Below, in pieces: positions 1-9,322 of a stretch of 18,368 nt of DNA (the first letter of the stretch is position 1; each line of letters begins with the position of its first letter). A program made the translations under genes and the position numbers. The notes under the pieces were generated by a model. That model was not told the DNA's origin, did no database searches, and saw only the letters and a list, made by a program, of their open reading frames with translations. Location of the stretch: NCBI GenBank assembly GCA_017618515.1, contig JAFZUB010000117.1, positions 1 to 18,368 on the forward strand. The letters are read 5' to 3'. Origin of the DNA: Bacteroidaceae bacterium (lineage in GTDB: Bacteria; Bacteroidota; Bacteroidia; Bacteroidales; Bacteroidaceae).

Positions 1-3
1 ATA

Positions 4-32
4 GATTTACGATTTTACGATTTACGATTTAC
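4..32. repeat. Heptamer array downstream of the ABC-F gene
   Basis: Four units of GATTTAC (one carries an extra T) lie at 4-10, 11-18, 19-25 and 26-32. Read on the minus strand, which is the coding strand of the adjacent ABC-F gene, the unit is TAAATCG and follows the stop codon at 42-40 after 8 bases. Together with the stop and the TAAATAA stretch it places TAA in all three frames. The array may continue beyond the window edge. It belongs to the same period-7 class as the arrays at 6293, 7987, 8734, 12382, 12917 and 14750. Confidence 0.8.
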
Positions 33-39
33 TATTTAT

Positions 40-1683
<1,644 letters not shown>

Positions 1684-1691
1684 TCAGGCCG

Positions 1692-1699
1692 CGAAGTTA
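1692..1699 (-). promoter_or_regulatory. Candidate -7 box for the ABC-F gene
   Basis: On the minus strand the sequence reads TAACTTCG, one mismatch from the Bacteroidetes -7 consensus TAnnTTTG. It would give a leader of roughly 30 bases before the ATG at 1656. No convincing TTTG -33 element is seen at the expected distance; an A/T tract (1701-1708) sits just upstream. The assignment rests on one box and its position. Confidence 0.4.
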
Positions 1700-1743
1700 C
1701 AAAAAAAATCCAATATCATGCCCTTTGTTTGGATATTTGTTTG

Positions 1744-1751
1744 TACTTTTG
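1744..1751 (+). promoter_or_regulatory. Candidate Bacteroidetes promoter for the FAH-porU-porV run
   Basis: TACTTTTG matches the Bacteroidetes sigma-A -7 consensus TAnnTTTG exactly. A TTTG at 1724-1727 could be the -33 element, although its 16-base gap is a little short of the usual 19-21. The implied start of transcription near 1758 leaves a leader of about 15 bases before the ATG at 1773. It is the only plausible promoter found ahead of the six-gene run ending at 9297. Confidence 0.55.
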
Positions 1752-1772
1752 CGGTAAGAGAAGATAAGGATT

Positions 1773-2399
1773 ATGAAGATTATCGTAGCGGAAAACTCGC
1801 GCGCGAACAATAAATCGTGTGTTAGCGCGTTAGATATTATGCAGGCGTGTCCACGCATCTGGCTCAAGGCAGACTCAGCGCTGCTGACTCACGGCAAGCC
1901 GATGTTTAAGCCTGACTTCACTCGGGAGCTGAGTGCCGCGCCATATCTGGCACTGCGTATCAGCCGCATGGGCAAGAGTATTCCTGCCCGCTTTGCTCAT
2001 AGATATTATGACGCTGTGGGTGTGGCAGTGGACTTCACTGCCGAGGATGTGCTGAGGCAGCTGCGCTCGGAGGGTGAGCCCTGGGACATGGCCAAGAGCT
2101 TCGACGGCTCAGTGTGTCTGGGGGAGTGGCTTGAGTTAGGAGTTAGGAGTGAGGAGTTAGGAGTGAATGAAGTTAAACTCACGCTTCTCGTTGACGGCAC
2201 TGAACAGAGCACTCTGCCAATAAGTGACCTCAAGGCTGAGGCCGGCGAGATAATAGAGCAGGTGAGTGGCTTGTTCACTCTGAGGCAGGGCGACATACTG
2301 CTGATGGGCAAGCCTGAGCGGAAGCCTCTGGTGGAGATAGACAACCACATTGAGGGCATGATTAACGGCAGGCTGCTGACGAAGTTTAATGTGAAATAA
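1773..2399 (+). CDS. Fumarylacetoacetate hydrolase (FAH)-fold protein, probably degenerate
   Basis: 208 residues. Family recognition rests on the central block (FAHRYYD at 74-80, DFTAED at 87-92, K108-S-F-D) and the C-terminal block (LRQGDILLMGKP, 170-181), which match small FAH-family proteins I know from Bacteroides. FAH enzymes bind a divalent metal through E-x-E and a later Asp about 29 residues on. Here D87 is present, but the expected E-x-E position reads A56-P57-Y58, and the N-terminal RNY-type motif is replaced by AENSRANNK. A hydrolase or isomerase activity is therefore doubtful; it may be a pseudoenzyme. Residues about 121-132 are encoded by a heptamer array (2133-2167). It is the first gene of the run, 22 bases ahead of porU. 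No signal peptide, so probably cytoplasmic. Confidence 0.7.
   Translation: MKIIVAENSRANNKSCVSALDIMQACPRIWLKADSALLTHGKPMFKPDFTRELSAAPYLALRISRMGKSIPARFAHRYYDAVGVAVDFTAEDVLRQLRSEGEPWDMAKSFDGSVCLGEWLELGVRSEELGVNEVKLTLLVDGTEQSTLPISDLKAEAGEIIEQVSGLFTLRQGDILLMGKPERKPLVEIDNHIEGMINGRLLTKFNVK
2133..2167 (+). repeat. Heptamer array inside the FAH-fold coding sequence
   Basis: Five contiguous 7-base units, GAGTTAG or GAGTGAG with a final GAGTGAA, at 2133, 2140, 2147, 2154 and 2161. The reverse complement gives units such as CTCCTAA and CTCCTCA, the same family as the intergenic arrays at 8734 and 12917. It encodes ELGVRSEELGVN, an apparent insertion in a loop between the GEWL segment and the next beta strand (VKLTLLVDG). 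In this orientation the stop-bearing strand is antisense, so the frame stays open. Confidence 0.85.
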
Positions 2400-2421
2400 A
2401 CGTAAGGAATTAAGCAAATAT

Positions 2422-5400
2422 ATGAACAAGAGTGTTTTATACAAGGTGAGAAGGGCTACAGCTTTGGCGCTTGTGATGCTGGCTGGTTGTGTGGCCTGGG
2501 CTCAGAGCGACAATGTGTTTACGCATATTAACTGGAGGGGCGTTAGTCTCGACGGTGACCTGCCTGAGTTTTGCAAGACTATTGACCTAGGCCCCGACTA
2601 TGCCAAGGATGGCTACGACGTGACGATAGAGTATCCCGAGTTTGCGGAGATGACTAAGGCTGAAGCCCAGTTGCTCAACGATGACGAGGGCGTAATCGGC
2701 GAGAACATCAAGGTGGAGACCTTCCTCGGCGTGAGTCGCAAGGTGGGCATGCTTGACGTGAAGTTCGTGCCTATCGTGAAGCGAGAGGGCAAATACCTTA
2801 AGCTGCTGAGCTGCAAGATAAATGTTACGGAGCGTGGCAGCGCCAAGGCTCCTTTGTATGGCGGAGGACTGAAAGACACACCATCCATACTGACCGACGA
2901 CACTCCCGGCTACAAGAGTCACTCTGTGCTTGCGAAGGGCAAGTGGGTTAAGATACGCGTTAGCAAAGAGGGCGTGTATCAACTTACTCCGAGTTTCCTC
3001 AGGAGCCTGGGTTTCAGCGATATGAGTAGGGTGAAGGTGTATGGCTACGGCGGCCGCATACAGAATGATGTGGTGAGCTATGGCTCCTACCTTAACAGCG
3101 ACTATGACGATTTGGAGGAAGTGCCTCTCTACCGCCGCAGTGATGCCCTGTTGTTCTTTGCCGAGGGCACAGTGAGATGGGGCAACTGGGTGCTGGCCAA
3201 TCCGTCGGACGAACACGGACAATGCACGGCTACCCACCTGAACAATACATATTCGAGCTACTCATATTACTTTGTAACCGAGGGCGACAACCCACTGCGT
3301 ATGACTACGCTGACATCACCGGAGACGACCAGCCAGACAATCACCACATATCCCGAGCATGTTATATTTGACAAGGACGAGTACAGCTGGTTTACCGGAG
3401 GCAGCACATTCTACGAGGACTATGACTTTGCCAACGGCAACGACCGCACCATCAATATCAGCACTCCCGATGTTGACAACAGTTATGTTACGACGATGAG
3501 TGTGACCATTTCGTCAAAATCTACGAAGATAACCAATTCCCAATATTATTTCAATAGCAAGAGTCTGGGTAGCATCACGATGGGTTCGTTGACCAATGAG
3601 TTTGACAAGGCTACCACCGGCAAGCGCGACTTCCAGCTCACCAATCTGACGGGCACCAATGCGCTGAGGATAACCACCACGGCAGGGCAGAGTGCACGCT
3701 TGGATTATGTGAAGCTGTGCTATCGCCGTAAACTGAAGATGATGAACGATGCTATGGTGTTTAGCCACTACAGCACACGGCCTTCTACGATGAAACTGGA
3801 GGGGGCCACCGATAATACTCAGGTGTGGCGACTGGGTTATCCCGGTAATCCCGTGGCTCATGTGGAGGGCACTCTGAGCGGCAGCACGCTTACATTCAAT
3901 GTTGAGAATCCTACGCTGCGCTATTTGGCAGTAAATGTGAACGCAGCCTTCCCCACACCGGAGAGCGCGGGAGCTATTGTGAATCAAGACCTGCATGCTG
4001 ACTCGCTGGCCGACATGGTTATCATCATTCCTGAGAGCGGCAAGCTGAGGGAGCAGGCCGAGAGGCTGGCAAATATCCACCGCAGCCACGACTCGCTGAG
4101 GGTGAAGATTGTGAGGGCTGACGAGCTGTACAACGAGTTCTCATCGGGCACTCCTGATGCCGGAGCTTATAAGCGTTATATCAAGATGCTCTACGACCGC
4201 AATACCGCACCTGACCTGCCTAAGTATCTGCTGCTGTTTGGTAGCGGAGTGTGGGACAACCGCTGCCTCACTGAGGCGTGTCGCAAGCTTGACCCGCGTG
4301 ACCTGCTGCTGTGCTATGAAAGCGAGGCATCGGTGAGCGAGATCAATTGCTTTGTATGCGACGACTATTTTGGATTCCTCGACGATGGAGAGGGTGGCAA
4401 TATACGCTACGATAAGGTGGATGTCGGTATCGGACGCCTACCGGTAAGGACTGCCGATAAAGCCAAGATATTGGTGGATAAGATTGAGAAATATATTGCC
4501 AACAAAACTCCTGGCAGTTGGAAAAACACCGTATGCTTTATGGCCGACGACGGCGACAAGCAGAAGCACATGATAGGCGCTGAGAGTGTGGTGCAGAATG
4601 TGGAGCTGAAGTATCCCAATCTGAAGGTAGACCGCATCTACTGGGACACTTTCACCCGTGTGGCAACAGCTACGGGCTTCACTTATCCTCAGGTGGAGAG
4701 CACCATCAACACAGTGATGAACAAGGGCGCATTGCTTATGAACTACACAGGCCATGGCGCACCATACTGCATCTCGAAGGAGATGGTGCTGAAGACGGAG
4801 GACTTCAAAACCTTTGCCAACACTAAGGTGCCAATGTGGGTGGTGGCCTCGTGTGAGATTTTGCCTTACGACCGTGAGGAGGAGAGCATCGGCAGCGAGA
4901 GTATGCTCAACCCCAATGGTGCGGCGATAGCATTTATGAGTTCGGCTCGCGCTGTGTATAGCACCCAGAACAGCTACATCAACAACTACTACATCTATTA
5001 TCTCTTTGGCAAGGAGAATGGCAAGCGCAACACCATCGGCGATGCCATGCGATTGGCCAAGGTGAACCTTGTGAGTGCTATGGATGGCGAGATAATCTCT
5101 GCTCGTGACTATAGCGAAAACAAACTGAAGTATGCCCTTATCGGTGACCCTGCCATGACATTGACTATGCCTACGCAGACAGTTGTGCTTGACAGTATCA
5201 ACGGCGTATCTCTCAAGAGTGGCAACCTGCCTAATCTCAGCGCTGGCAGCAAGGCTCGCTTTGCCGGACATATCGAGGATGAGGACGGCAACCGTCTGAC
5301 AGGCTTCAACGGTCGTGTGACGGCTACGCTATACGATAGTCAGGATACCGTCACATGTCGTAACAATACTAATGAAGATGTGGAGCCGCTGACCTACTAC

Positions 5401-6267
5401 AGCTACGACCACATGCTGTTTGAGAGCAATGATTCTGTGAGGGGCGGCAACTTCAGCATGGTGATGCCCATTCCTCTTGACATCAAGTATACCAACGGTG
5501 AGGGAATGGTGAAGCTCTATGCTGTCAACTCTGACCTCTCGCTTGAAGCCAACGGCACTGACAAGCGCTTTACTGTCGGAGGCACCAGTGGTAGTTTGAC
5601 ACCAAGCACCGAGGGACCGAAGATATATGTATATCTCAACAATCCTGATTTCAAGAATGGCGAAGCGGTTAATCCTACGCCCTACTTCTACGCCAATCTG
5701 TCTGACTCTGACGGCATCAATATCACCGGCAATGGGGTAGGCCATGACCTGGAGCTCATCATCGACGGCAGAGAGGCTACATCTTATATCCTCAATCCTT
5801 ATTTTGAGAATGACTTTGGCAGCTATACCAGCGGCAAGGTGTCGTTTATGATCCCCGAGCTGCCTGACGGCGACCATCACCTATATTTCCGTGCATGGGA
5901 TGTGAAGAACAACTCGTCGGCCGTTTCGCTCGACTTTACCGTGGACGCCAGTATGAGGCCCCAACTCACCTCAGTGGCTCTGAGTGACAATCCTGCACAC
6001 ACCTCAACGACATTCCTTATAACCTACGACCGTCCCAACACAGAGACCACCTTCACCATTGATGTGTATAACCTCTATGGCCAGAAAGTGTGGACGCATA
6101 CCGAACGCACCGCTACTCCTACGGGCTACCACACCATCAAATGGGACCTCGCGTCCAACAACGGAATAGCTCTACGAGGCGGCCTGTATGTGTATAAAGT
6201 CACCATCAGTTGCAAAGACAGCAAGGAAAGCACTAAAAAACAAAAATTGATTATCCATAGGCAATAA
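2422..6267 (+). CDS. porU: Type IX secretion system sortase PorU
   Basis: 1281 residues, slightly longer than the P. gingivalis protein. PorU is the gingipain-family (C25) cysteine peptidase at the outer-membrane surface that removes the C-terminal sorting domain of T9SS cargo and joins the mature protein to its membrane anchor. Residues 1-28 form a signal peptide (A-W-A-Q cleavage), followed by a long beta-rich N-terminal region. The C25 domain runs from about 530 to 915 and includes VGIGRLPVRTADKA, NYTGHG with catalytic His778, ASC with catalytic Cys811, and GDPAMTL near its end. The C-terminal 90 residues form an Ig-like sorting domain (GGLYVYKV ... KQKLIIHRQ); in PorU this domain is known to be retained. 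It lies 50 bases ahead of porV, whose product docks PorU. An LAGC box (20-23) in the signal peptide is discussed as a finding. Confidence 0.95.
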   Translation: MNKSVLYKVRRATALALVMLAGCVAWAQSDNVFTHINWRGVSLDGDLPEFCKTIDLGPDYAKDGYDVTIEYPEFAEMTKAEAQLLNDDEGVIGENIKVETFLGVSRKVGMLDVKFVPIVKREGKYLKLLSCKINVTERGSAKAPLYGGGLKDTPSILTDDTPGYKSHSVLAKGKWVKIRVSKEGVYQLTPSFLRSLGFSDMSRVKVYGYGGRIQNDVVSYGSYLNSDYDDLEEVPLYRRSDALLFFAEGTVRWGNWVLANPSDEHGQCTATHLNNTYSSYSYYFVTEGDNPLRMTTLTSPETTSQTITTYPEHVIFDKDEYSWFTGGSTFYEDYDFANGNDRTINISTPDVDNSYVTTMSVTISSKSTKITNSQYYFNSKSLGSITMGSLTNEFDKATTGKRDFQLTNLTGTNALRITTTAGQSARLDYVKLCYRRKLKMMNDAMVFSHYSTRPSTMKLEGATDNTQVWRLGYPGNPVAHVEGTLSGSTLTFNVENPTLRYLAVNVNAAFPTPESAGAIVNQDLHADSLADMVIIIPESGKLREQAERLANIHRSHDSLRVKIVRADELYNEFSSGTPDAGAYKRYIKMLYDRNTAPDLPKYLLLFGSGVWDNRCLTEACRKLDPRDLLLCYESEASVSEINCFVCDDYFGFLDDGEGGNIRYDKVDVGIGRLPVRTADKAKILVDKIEKYIANKTPGSWKNTVCFMADDGDKQKHMIGAESVVQNVELKYPNLKVDRIYWDTFTRVATATGFTYPQVESTINTVMNKGALLMNYTGHGAPYCISKEMVLKTEDFKTFANTKVPMWVVASCEILPYDREEESIGSESMLNPNGAAIAFMSSARAVYSTQNSYINNYYIYYLFGKENGKRNTIGDAMRLAKVNLVSAMDGEIISARDYSENKLKYALIGDPAMTLTMPTQTVVLDSINGVSLKSGNLPNLSAGSKARFAGHIEDEDGNRLTGFNGRVTATLYDSQDTVTCRNNTNEDVEPLTYYSYDHMLFESNDSVRGGNFSMVMPIPLDIKYTNGEGMVKLYAVNSDLSLEANGTDKRFTVGGTSGSLTPSTEGPKIYVYLNNPDFKNGEAVNPTPYFYANLSDSDGINITGNGVGHDLELIIDGREATSYILNPYFENDFGSYTSGKVSFMIPELPDGDHHLYFRAWDVKNNSSAVSLDFTVDASMRPQLTSVALSDNPAHTSTTFLITYDRPNTETTFTIDVYNLYGQKVWTHTERTATPTGYHTIKWDLASNNGIALRGGLYVYKVTISCKDSKESTKKQKLIIHRQ

Positions 6268-6292
6268 ACAGCGAGTTTTTGAGTTTATAAAA

Positions 6293-6313
6293 TTACATCA
6301 TACATCTTATATT
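6293..6313 (+). repeat. Short heptamer array between porU and porV
   Basis: Three 7-base units, TTACATC, ATACATC and TTATATT, at 6293, 6300 and 6307, ending 4 bases before the porV start. TTACATC recurs exactly in the array at 14778-14784. With only three loosely related units this is the weakest member of the series. Confidence 0.5.
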
Positions 6314-6317
6314 ATCT

Positions 6318-7523
6318 ATGAAGAAACTGACTTATGCGCTCACAGCGCTGATGTTACTAATCTCTGCGGGCAGTCGCGCAGAGGATATCAAAGAAAAGTT
6401 TAACCCCGTGCAGACAGCCGTGGTGTCGCAGAGCATTGCTCCCGATGCACGTGCTGGCGGTATGGGTGATATAGGTGCCGCCACGGAGGCGGACATCAAC
6501 TCGCAGGCATGGAATGCCGCCAAGTATCCGTTTGCTATTTCCAAAGGTGGTGTAGCTATTAACTATACTCCCTGGTTGCGCCAGTTGGTTAACGACATCG
6601 ACCTTGCATACATGGCTGGCTACTATCGTCTGGGCGACTACCAGGCAATCAGTGGTTCACTGCGCTATTTCTCCCTGGGCGATGTGCTGGTTAACGGTAT
6701 GGAAAACACTACCATTAAGCCTTATGAACTTGCCGTTGATGCAGCCTACAGCCGCATGCTGAGTGAGAAATTTGCTGCTGCCGTAACCTTCCGCTATATC
6801 TACTCGGACCTCAGCGGCAAGACCGACGATGGCTCAAAGCCGGGCTCTGCATTTGCTGCCGACCTTGCTGCCTATTATAATACATATTTAAATGTAGGTA
6901 GCCGCGAGTGCCAGTTGAGCATTGGTGGTGGTATATTCAACCTCGGTAGTAAGATAAACTACGGCGACGACTACTCCTATTTCATTCCTACCACACTGCG
7001 ACTGGGCTTCAACTACACTGTGCCTATCAACGAGTTTAACCGCATCTCCTTTGCAGCTGATGCCAACAAGTTGCTTGTGCCTACTTATCCCACTGACGCA
7101 CAGTGCGCCAAGAAACTTGGTTACGAAACCACCGATGGTCAGGACCATACCGCCGAATATCAGAAGTATCGTGAGGAGCATTACTACAACATATCCTCCA
7201 TTTCCGGTGTGTTTAAGAGTTTCAACGATGCGCCCAACGGCTTCTCCGAGGAGCTCGAGGAGATACAGTGGTCGCTCGGTATGGAGTATGTGTACAACGA
7301 CAAGTTTGCTCTCCGTGCCGGTTATCACCACGAGGCGGACACCAAGGGTGGACGCAAATACTTCACCGTGGGTGCTGGTTTCAAGATGAGCGTATTCTCT
7401 ATTGACGCGGGCTATGTAATCTCTACTGCGGCCGCCAATCCTCTTGACCAGACACTGCGTGTGTCACTGGGCTTTGATCTCGACGGCATACAAGATCTCT
7501 TCAACCGCGGAAGACGCAGATAA
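6318..7523 (+). CDS. porV: Type IX secretion outer-membrane shuttle protein PorV (LptO)
   Basis: 401 residues. PorV is a FadL-like 14-strand outer-membrane barrel that collects T9SS substrates from the SprA translocon by their C-terminal domain and delivers them to PorU. Seen here: a signal peptide with cleavage after SRA (residue 21), then VSQSIAPDARAGGMGDIGAATEADINS (split 36-49 and 50-62), the hallmark N-terminal segment of PorV, and a beta-barrel pattern of alternating aromatic/hydrophobic strands to the end. The length is close to the P. gingivalis protein. Immediate linkage to porU upstream and ispF 3 bases downstream matches the P. gingivalis gene order as I recall it, which supports the assignment. 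The C-terminus ends in RGRRR instead of an aromatic residue. Confidence 0.93.
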   Translation: MKKLTYALTALMLLISAGSRAEDIKEKFNPVQTAVVSQSIAPDARAGGMGDIGAATEADINSQAWNAAKYPFAISKGGVAINYTPWLRQLVNDIDLAYMAGYYRLGDYQAISGSLRYFSLGDVLVNGMENTTIKPYELAVDAAYSRMLSEKFAAAVTFRYIYSDLSGKTDDGSKPGSAFAADLAAYYNTYLNVGSRECQLSIGGGIFNLGSKINYGDDYSYFIPTTLRLGFNYTVPINEFNRISFAADANKLLVPTYPTDAQCAKKLGYETTDGQDHTAEYQKYREEHYYNISSISGVFKSFNDAPNGFSEELEEIQWSLGMEYVYNDKFALRAGYHHEADTKGGRKYFTVGAGFKMSVFSIDAGYVISTAAANPLDQTLRVSLGFDLDGIQDLFNRGRRR

Positions 7524-7526
7524 AAT

Positions 7527-8003
7527 ATGCGCATAGGTTTTGGGTATGATGTACACCGCATAGTGGCTGACCGCGAGCTATGGCTCGGGGGCATCAAGTT
7601 TGACACAGACTTCGGCCTGCAGGGTCACAGCGATGCCGATGTACTTATCCATGCTATATGCGACGCACTTCTGGGTGCGGCTTGTCTGCGCGACATAGGC
7701 TATCATTTCCCTGACACCGACCCGCAGTATAAGGGAATCGACAGCAAGCGTCTCCTAGCAGAGGTGATAAGCCTGCTTCGCGAGCATGGCTACACCGTGG
7801 GCAACATCGACTCCACCATCATCTGCGAGCAACCGAAAATCAATCCTCACATTCCTGAGATGCAGGCATGCCTTGCAGAGATAATGCAAGTGCCTGTGGA
7901 CTGCGTCTCTATCAAGGCCACTACCACAGAGCATCTGGGCTTTACTGGTCGCGGTGAGGGCATCGCCGCCCAGGCTGTGGCATTGATAACCAATAACCTC
8001 TAA
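7527..8003 (+). CDS. ispF: 2-C-methyl-D-erythritol 2,4-cyclodiphosphate synthase
   Basis: 158 residues, the usual length. It converts 4-diphosphocytidyl-2-C-methyl-D-erythritol 2-phosphate to the 2,4-cyclodiphosphate with release of CMP in the non-mevalonate (MEP) isoprenoid pathway; the enzyme is a cytoplasmic trimer. The zinc ligands D8, H10 and H42 fall at the same residue numbers as in the E. coli enzyme (GYDVHR, HAICDALLGA), D56 is present, and the C-terminal TTTEHLGFTGRGEGIAAQA segment is typical. It starts 3 bases after the porV stop, so translation is probably coupled. The last five residues (ITNNL) and the stop codon are encoded by the start of a heptamer array (7987-8028), so the extreme C-terminus is repeat-derived. 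Confidence 0.96.
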   Translation: MRIGFGYDVHRIVADRELWLGGIKFDTDFGLQGHSDADVLIHAICDALLGAACLRDIGYHFPDTDPQYKGIDSKRLLAEVISLLREHGYTVGNIDSTIICEQPKINPHIPEMQACLAEIMQVPVDCVSIKATTTEHLGFTGRGEGIAAQAVALITNNL

Positions 8004-8028
8004 CCAATAACCTTTAACCTTTAATATA
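7987..8028 (+). repeat. Heptamer array, TAACCNN type, between ispF and the aquaporin gene
   Basis: Six contiguous 7-base units begin at 7987, 7994, 8001, 8008, 8015 and 8022. The first five fit TAACCNN (TAACCAA twice, TAACCTT twice, TAACCTC once) and the last is TAATATA. The third unit supplies the ispF stop codon (8001-8003). Because 7 is 1 modulo 3, the array carries TAA in every frame. It ends 9 bases before the next ATG. Confidence 0.92.
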
Positions 8029-8037
8029 CCAATTACA

Positions 8038-8736
8038 ATGAAAAAGTATTTAGCTGAAATGGTGGGTACATTCGTTTTGACCCTCCTGGGCTGCGGCACT
8101 GCCGTAAGTCTTAACTGCGGCTTAGACACCGCATCTGTTGTTGGCACTGCCATGGCATTTGGCCTTGCCGTTGTAGCTATGGCCTACACCATTGGTGGCG
8201 TAAGCGGTTGCCACATCAACCCCGCTATCACCGTGGGCTGCCTTCTCTCCAAGCGTATCAGCGTTAAGGATGCTGTGGGCTACATTGTGTTCCAGGTAAT
8301 CGGCGCCATCATCGCCGCTGCTGTCCTCTATGCTATCACCAGTGTGACTACTACTGAGTTTGGCGGCACTCTCACCGGTGCCAACAGTTGTGCAGGTGCT
8401 GGCAGCCAGTTGGCAGGCTTCATCGTTGAGGCTGTGCTCACCTTCATCTTCGTGCTTGTAGTGCTCGGCACTACCGACAGCAAGAAGGGCGCTGGCCAGT
8501 TCGCAGGCCTCGCTATTGGTCTCAGCCTTGTGCTCATCCACTTGGTAGGCATCCACTACACTGGCACTTCTGTTAACCCCGCTCGTTCTATCGGCCCCGC
8601 CATCTTCGAGGGTGGCCAGGCTATGACAGACCTCTGGGTGTTCATCGTGGCTCCCATTGTAGGCGCTATCGTTGCTGCCATCGTATGGTGCATCATCGGC
8701 ACTTGCTGCTGCAAGGATGAGTGCAAAAAAGATTAA
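8038..8736 (+). CDS. aqpZ: Aquaporin, AqpZ-like water channel
   Basis: 232 residues, a normal length for a MIP-family channel of the inner membrane with six membrane helices and two half-helices. Both NPA motifs are intact (N61-A63 in GCHINPAIT and N180-A182 in SVNPARS). Residues matching the AqpZ selectivity filter are F41, H168, T177 and R183, which points to a water-selective pore and away from glycerol facilitation; peroxide passage is possible but cannot be read from sequence. The cytosolic tail is odd: five cysteines among the last 15 residues (C218, C223-C225, C229) followed by Lys/Asp. It sits between ispF and rubrerythrin, 18 bases ahead of the latter, so co-transcription is likely. 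Confidence 0.93.
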   Translation: MKKYLAEMVGTFVLTLLGCGTAVSLNCGLDTASVVGTAMAFGLAVVAMAYTIGGVSGCHINPAITVGCLLSKRISVKDAVGYIVFQVIGAIIAAAVLYAITSVTTTEFGGTLTGANSCAGAGSQLAGFIVEAVLTFIFVLVVLGTTDSKKGAGQFAGLAIGLSLVLIHLVGIHYTGTSVNPARSIGPAIFEGGQAMTDLWVFIVAPIVGAIVAAIVWCIIGTCCCKDECKKD

Positions 8737-8754
8737 CTCCTAACGACTAACTCT
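8734..8754 (+). repeat. Heptamer array forming the whole aquaporin-rubrerythrin spacer
   Basis: Exactly three 7-base units, TAACTCC, TAACGAC and TAACTCT, at 8734, 8741 and 8748. The first begins with the aquaporin stop codon and the last abuts the rubrerythrin ATG at 8755, so the spacer contains nothing else. TAA occurs once in each reading frame. The TAACTCC unit is the reverse complement of the one embedded in the FAH-fold gene at 2133. Confidence 0.85.
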
Positions 8755-9297
8755 ATGAAGGATCTTAAAGGAACAAAGACTGAGCAGAACCTGATGACCG
8801 CCTTCGCTGGTGAGTCACAGGCTCGCAACAAGTACACCTACTATGCCTCCAAGGCTAAGAAGGACGGCTATGTTCAGATCGCCAATCTCTTTGAGGAGAC
8901 TGCCGCCAATGAGAAGGAGCACGCTAAGATATGGTTTAAGCTCCTCCACGGCGGGGGCATACCTTCCACTGAAGAGAATCTTAAAGACGCTGCCGCTGGC
9001 GAGAACTATGAGTGGACAGACATGTACGCTCAGTTTGCCCGTGAGGCTCGCGAGGAGGGATTCGATGATATAGCCGACAAGTTTGAGATGGTAGGTGCCA
9101 TCGAGAAGCATCATGAGGAGCGTTACCTCAAGCTGCTCGACAATCTGCAGAAGAAAGTCGTCTTCACCAAGGACGGCGACTGCATCTGGCAGTGCTCCAA
9201 CTGCGGCCACATAGTAGTGGGCAAGCAGGCTCCCGAGCTTTGTCCAGTGTGCGACCATCCGCAGAGCTTCTTCCAGCTGCTGGCTCAGAACTATTGA
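8755..9297 (+). CDS. rbr: Rubrerythrin
   Basis: 180 residues, a typical length. Rubrerythrin is a cytoplasmic NADH-dependent peroxidase system component that reduces hydrogen peroxide in anaerobes. The N-terminal ferritin-like four-helix domain holds the diiron ligands E20 (GES), E53-x-x-H56 and E117-x-x-H120. The C-terminal rubredoxin-like domain has its Fe(Cys)4 site at C147-x-x-C150 and C163-x-x-C166 (CSNCGH and CPVCDH). An extra cysteine, C143, precedes the site. It is the last gene of the run that starts at 1773, followed by a strong terminator, and is tightly linked to the aquaporin gene. Oxidative-stress control (for example by OxyR) is known for Bacteroides rubrerythrins, but no operator is visible here. 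Confidence 0.96.
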   Translation: MKDLKGTKTEQNLMTAFAGESQARNKYTYYASKAKKDGYVQIANLFEETAANEKEHAKIWFKLLHGGGIPSTEENLKDAAAGENYEWTDMYAQFAREAREEGFDDIADKFEMVGAIEKHHEERYLKLLDNLQKKVVFTKDGDCIWQCSNCGHIVVGKQAPELCPVCDHPQSFFQLLAQNY

Positions 9298-9322
9298 TGT
9301 CGCAGCCCGACAGCCATACACT

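Noticed and set aside
2400..2421. Heptamer array between the FAH-fold gene and porU
   Set aside because: TAA recurs at irregular spacing (6 then 8 bases), the units do not match and not all frames are stopped; not distinguishable from A/T-rich chance.
4438..5271. 277-codon minus-strand open frame within porU
   Set aside because: It lies opposite the catalytic domain of PorU, whose His and Cys motifs fix the coding strand; the translation is a Val/Ala/His-rich shadow.
6268..6292. Promoter ahead of porV
   Set aside because: No TAnnTTTG box occurs in the 50-base gap, so porV is more likely read from upstream; a non-consensus promoter cannot be excluded.
7987..8028. Tandem repeats as a possible CRISPR array
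   Set aside because: Units are 7 bases without spacers; CRISPR repeats are about 24-40 bases separated by unique spacers, and no cas gene is present.
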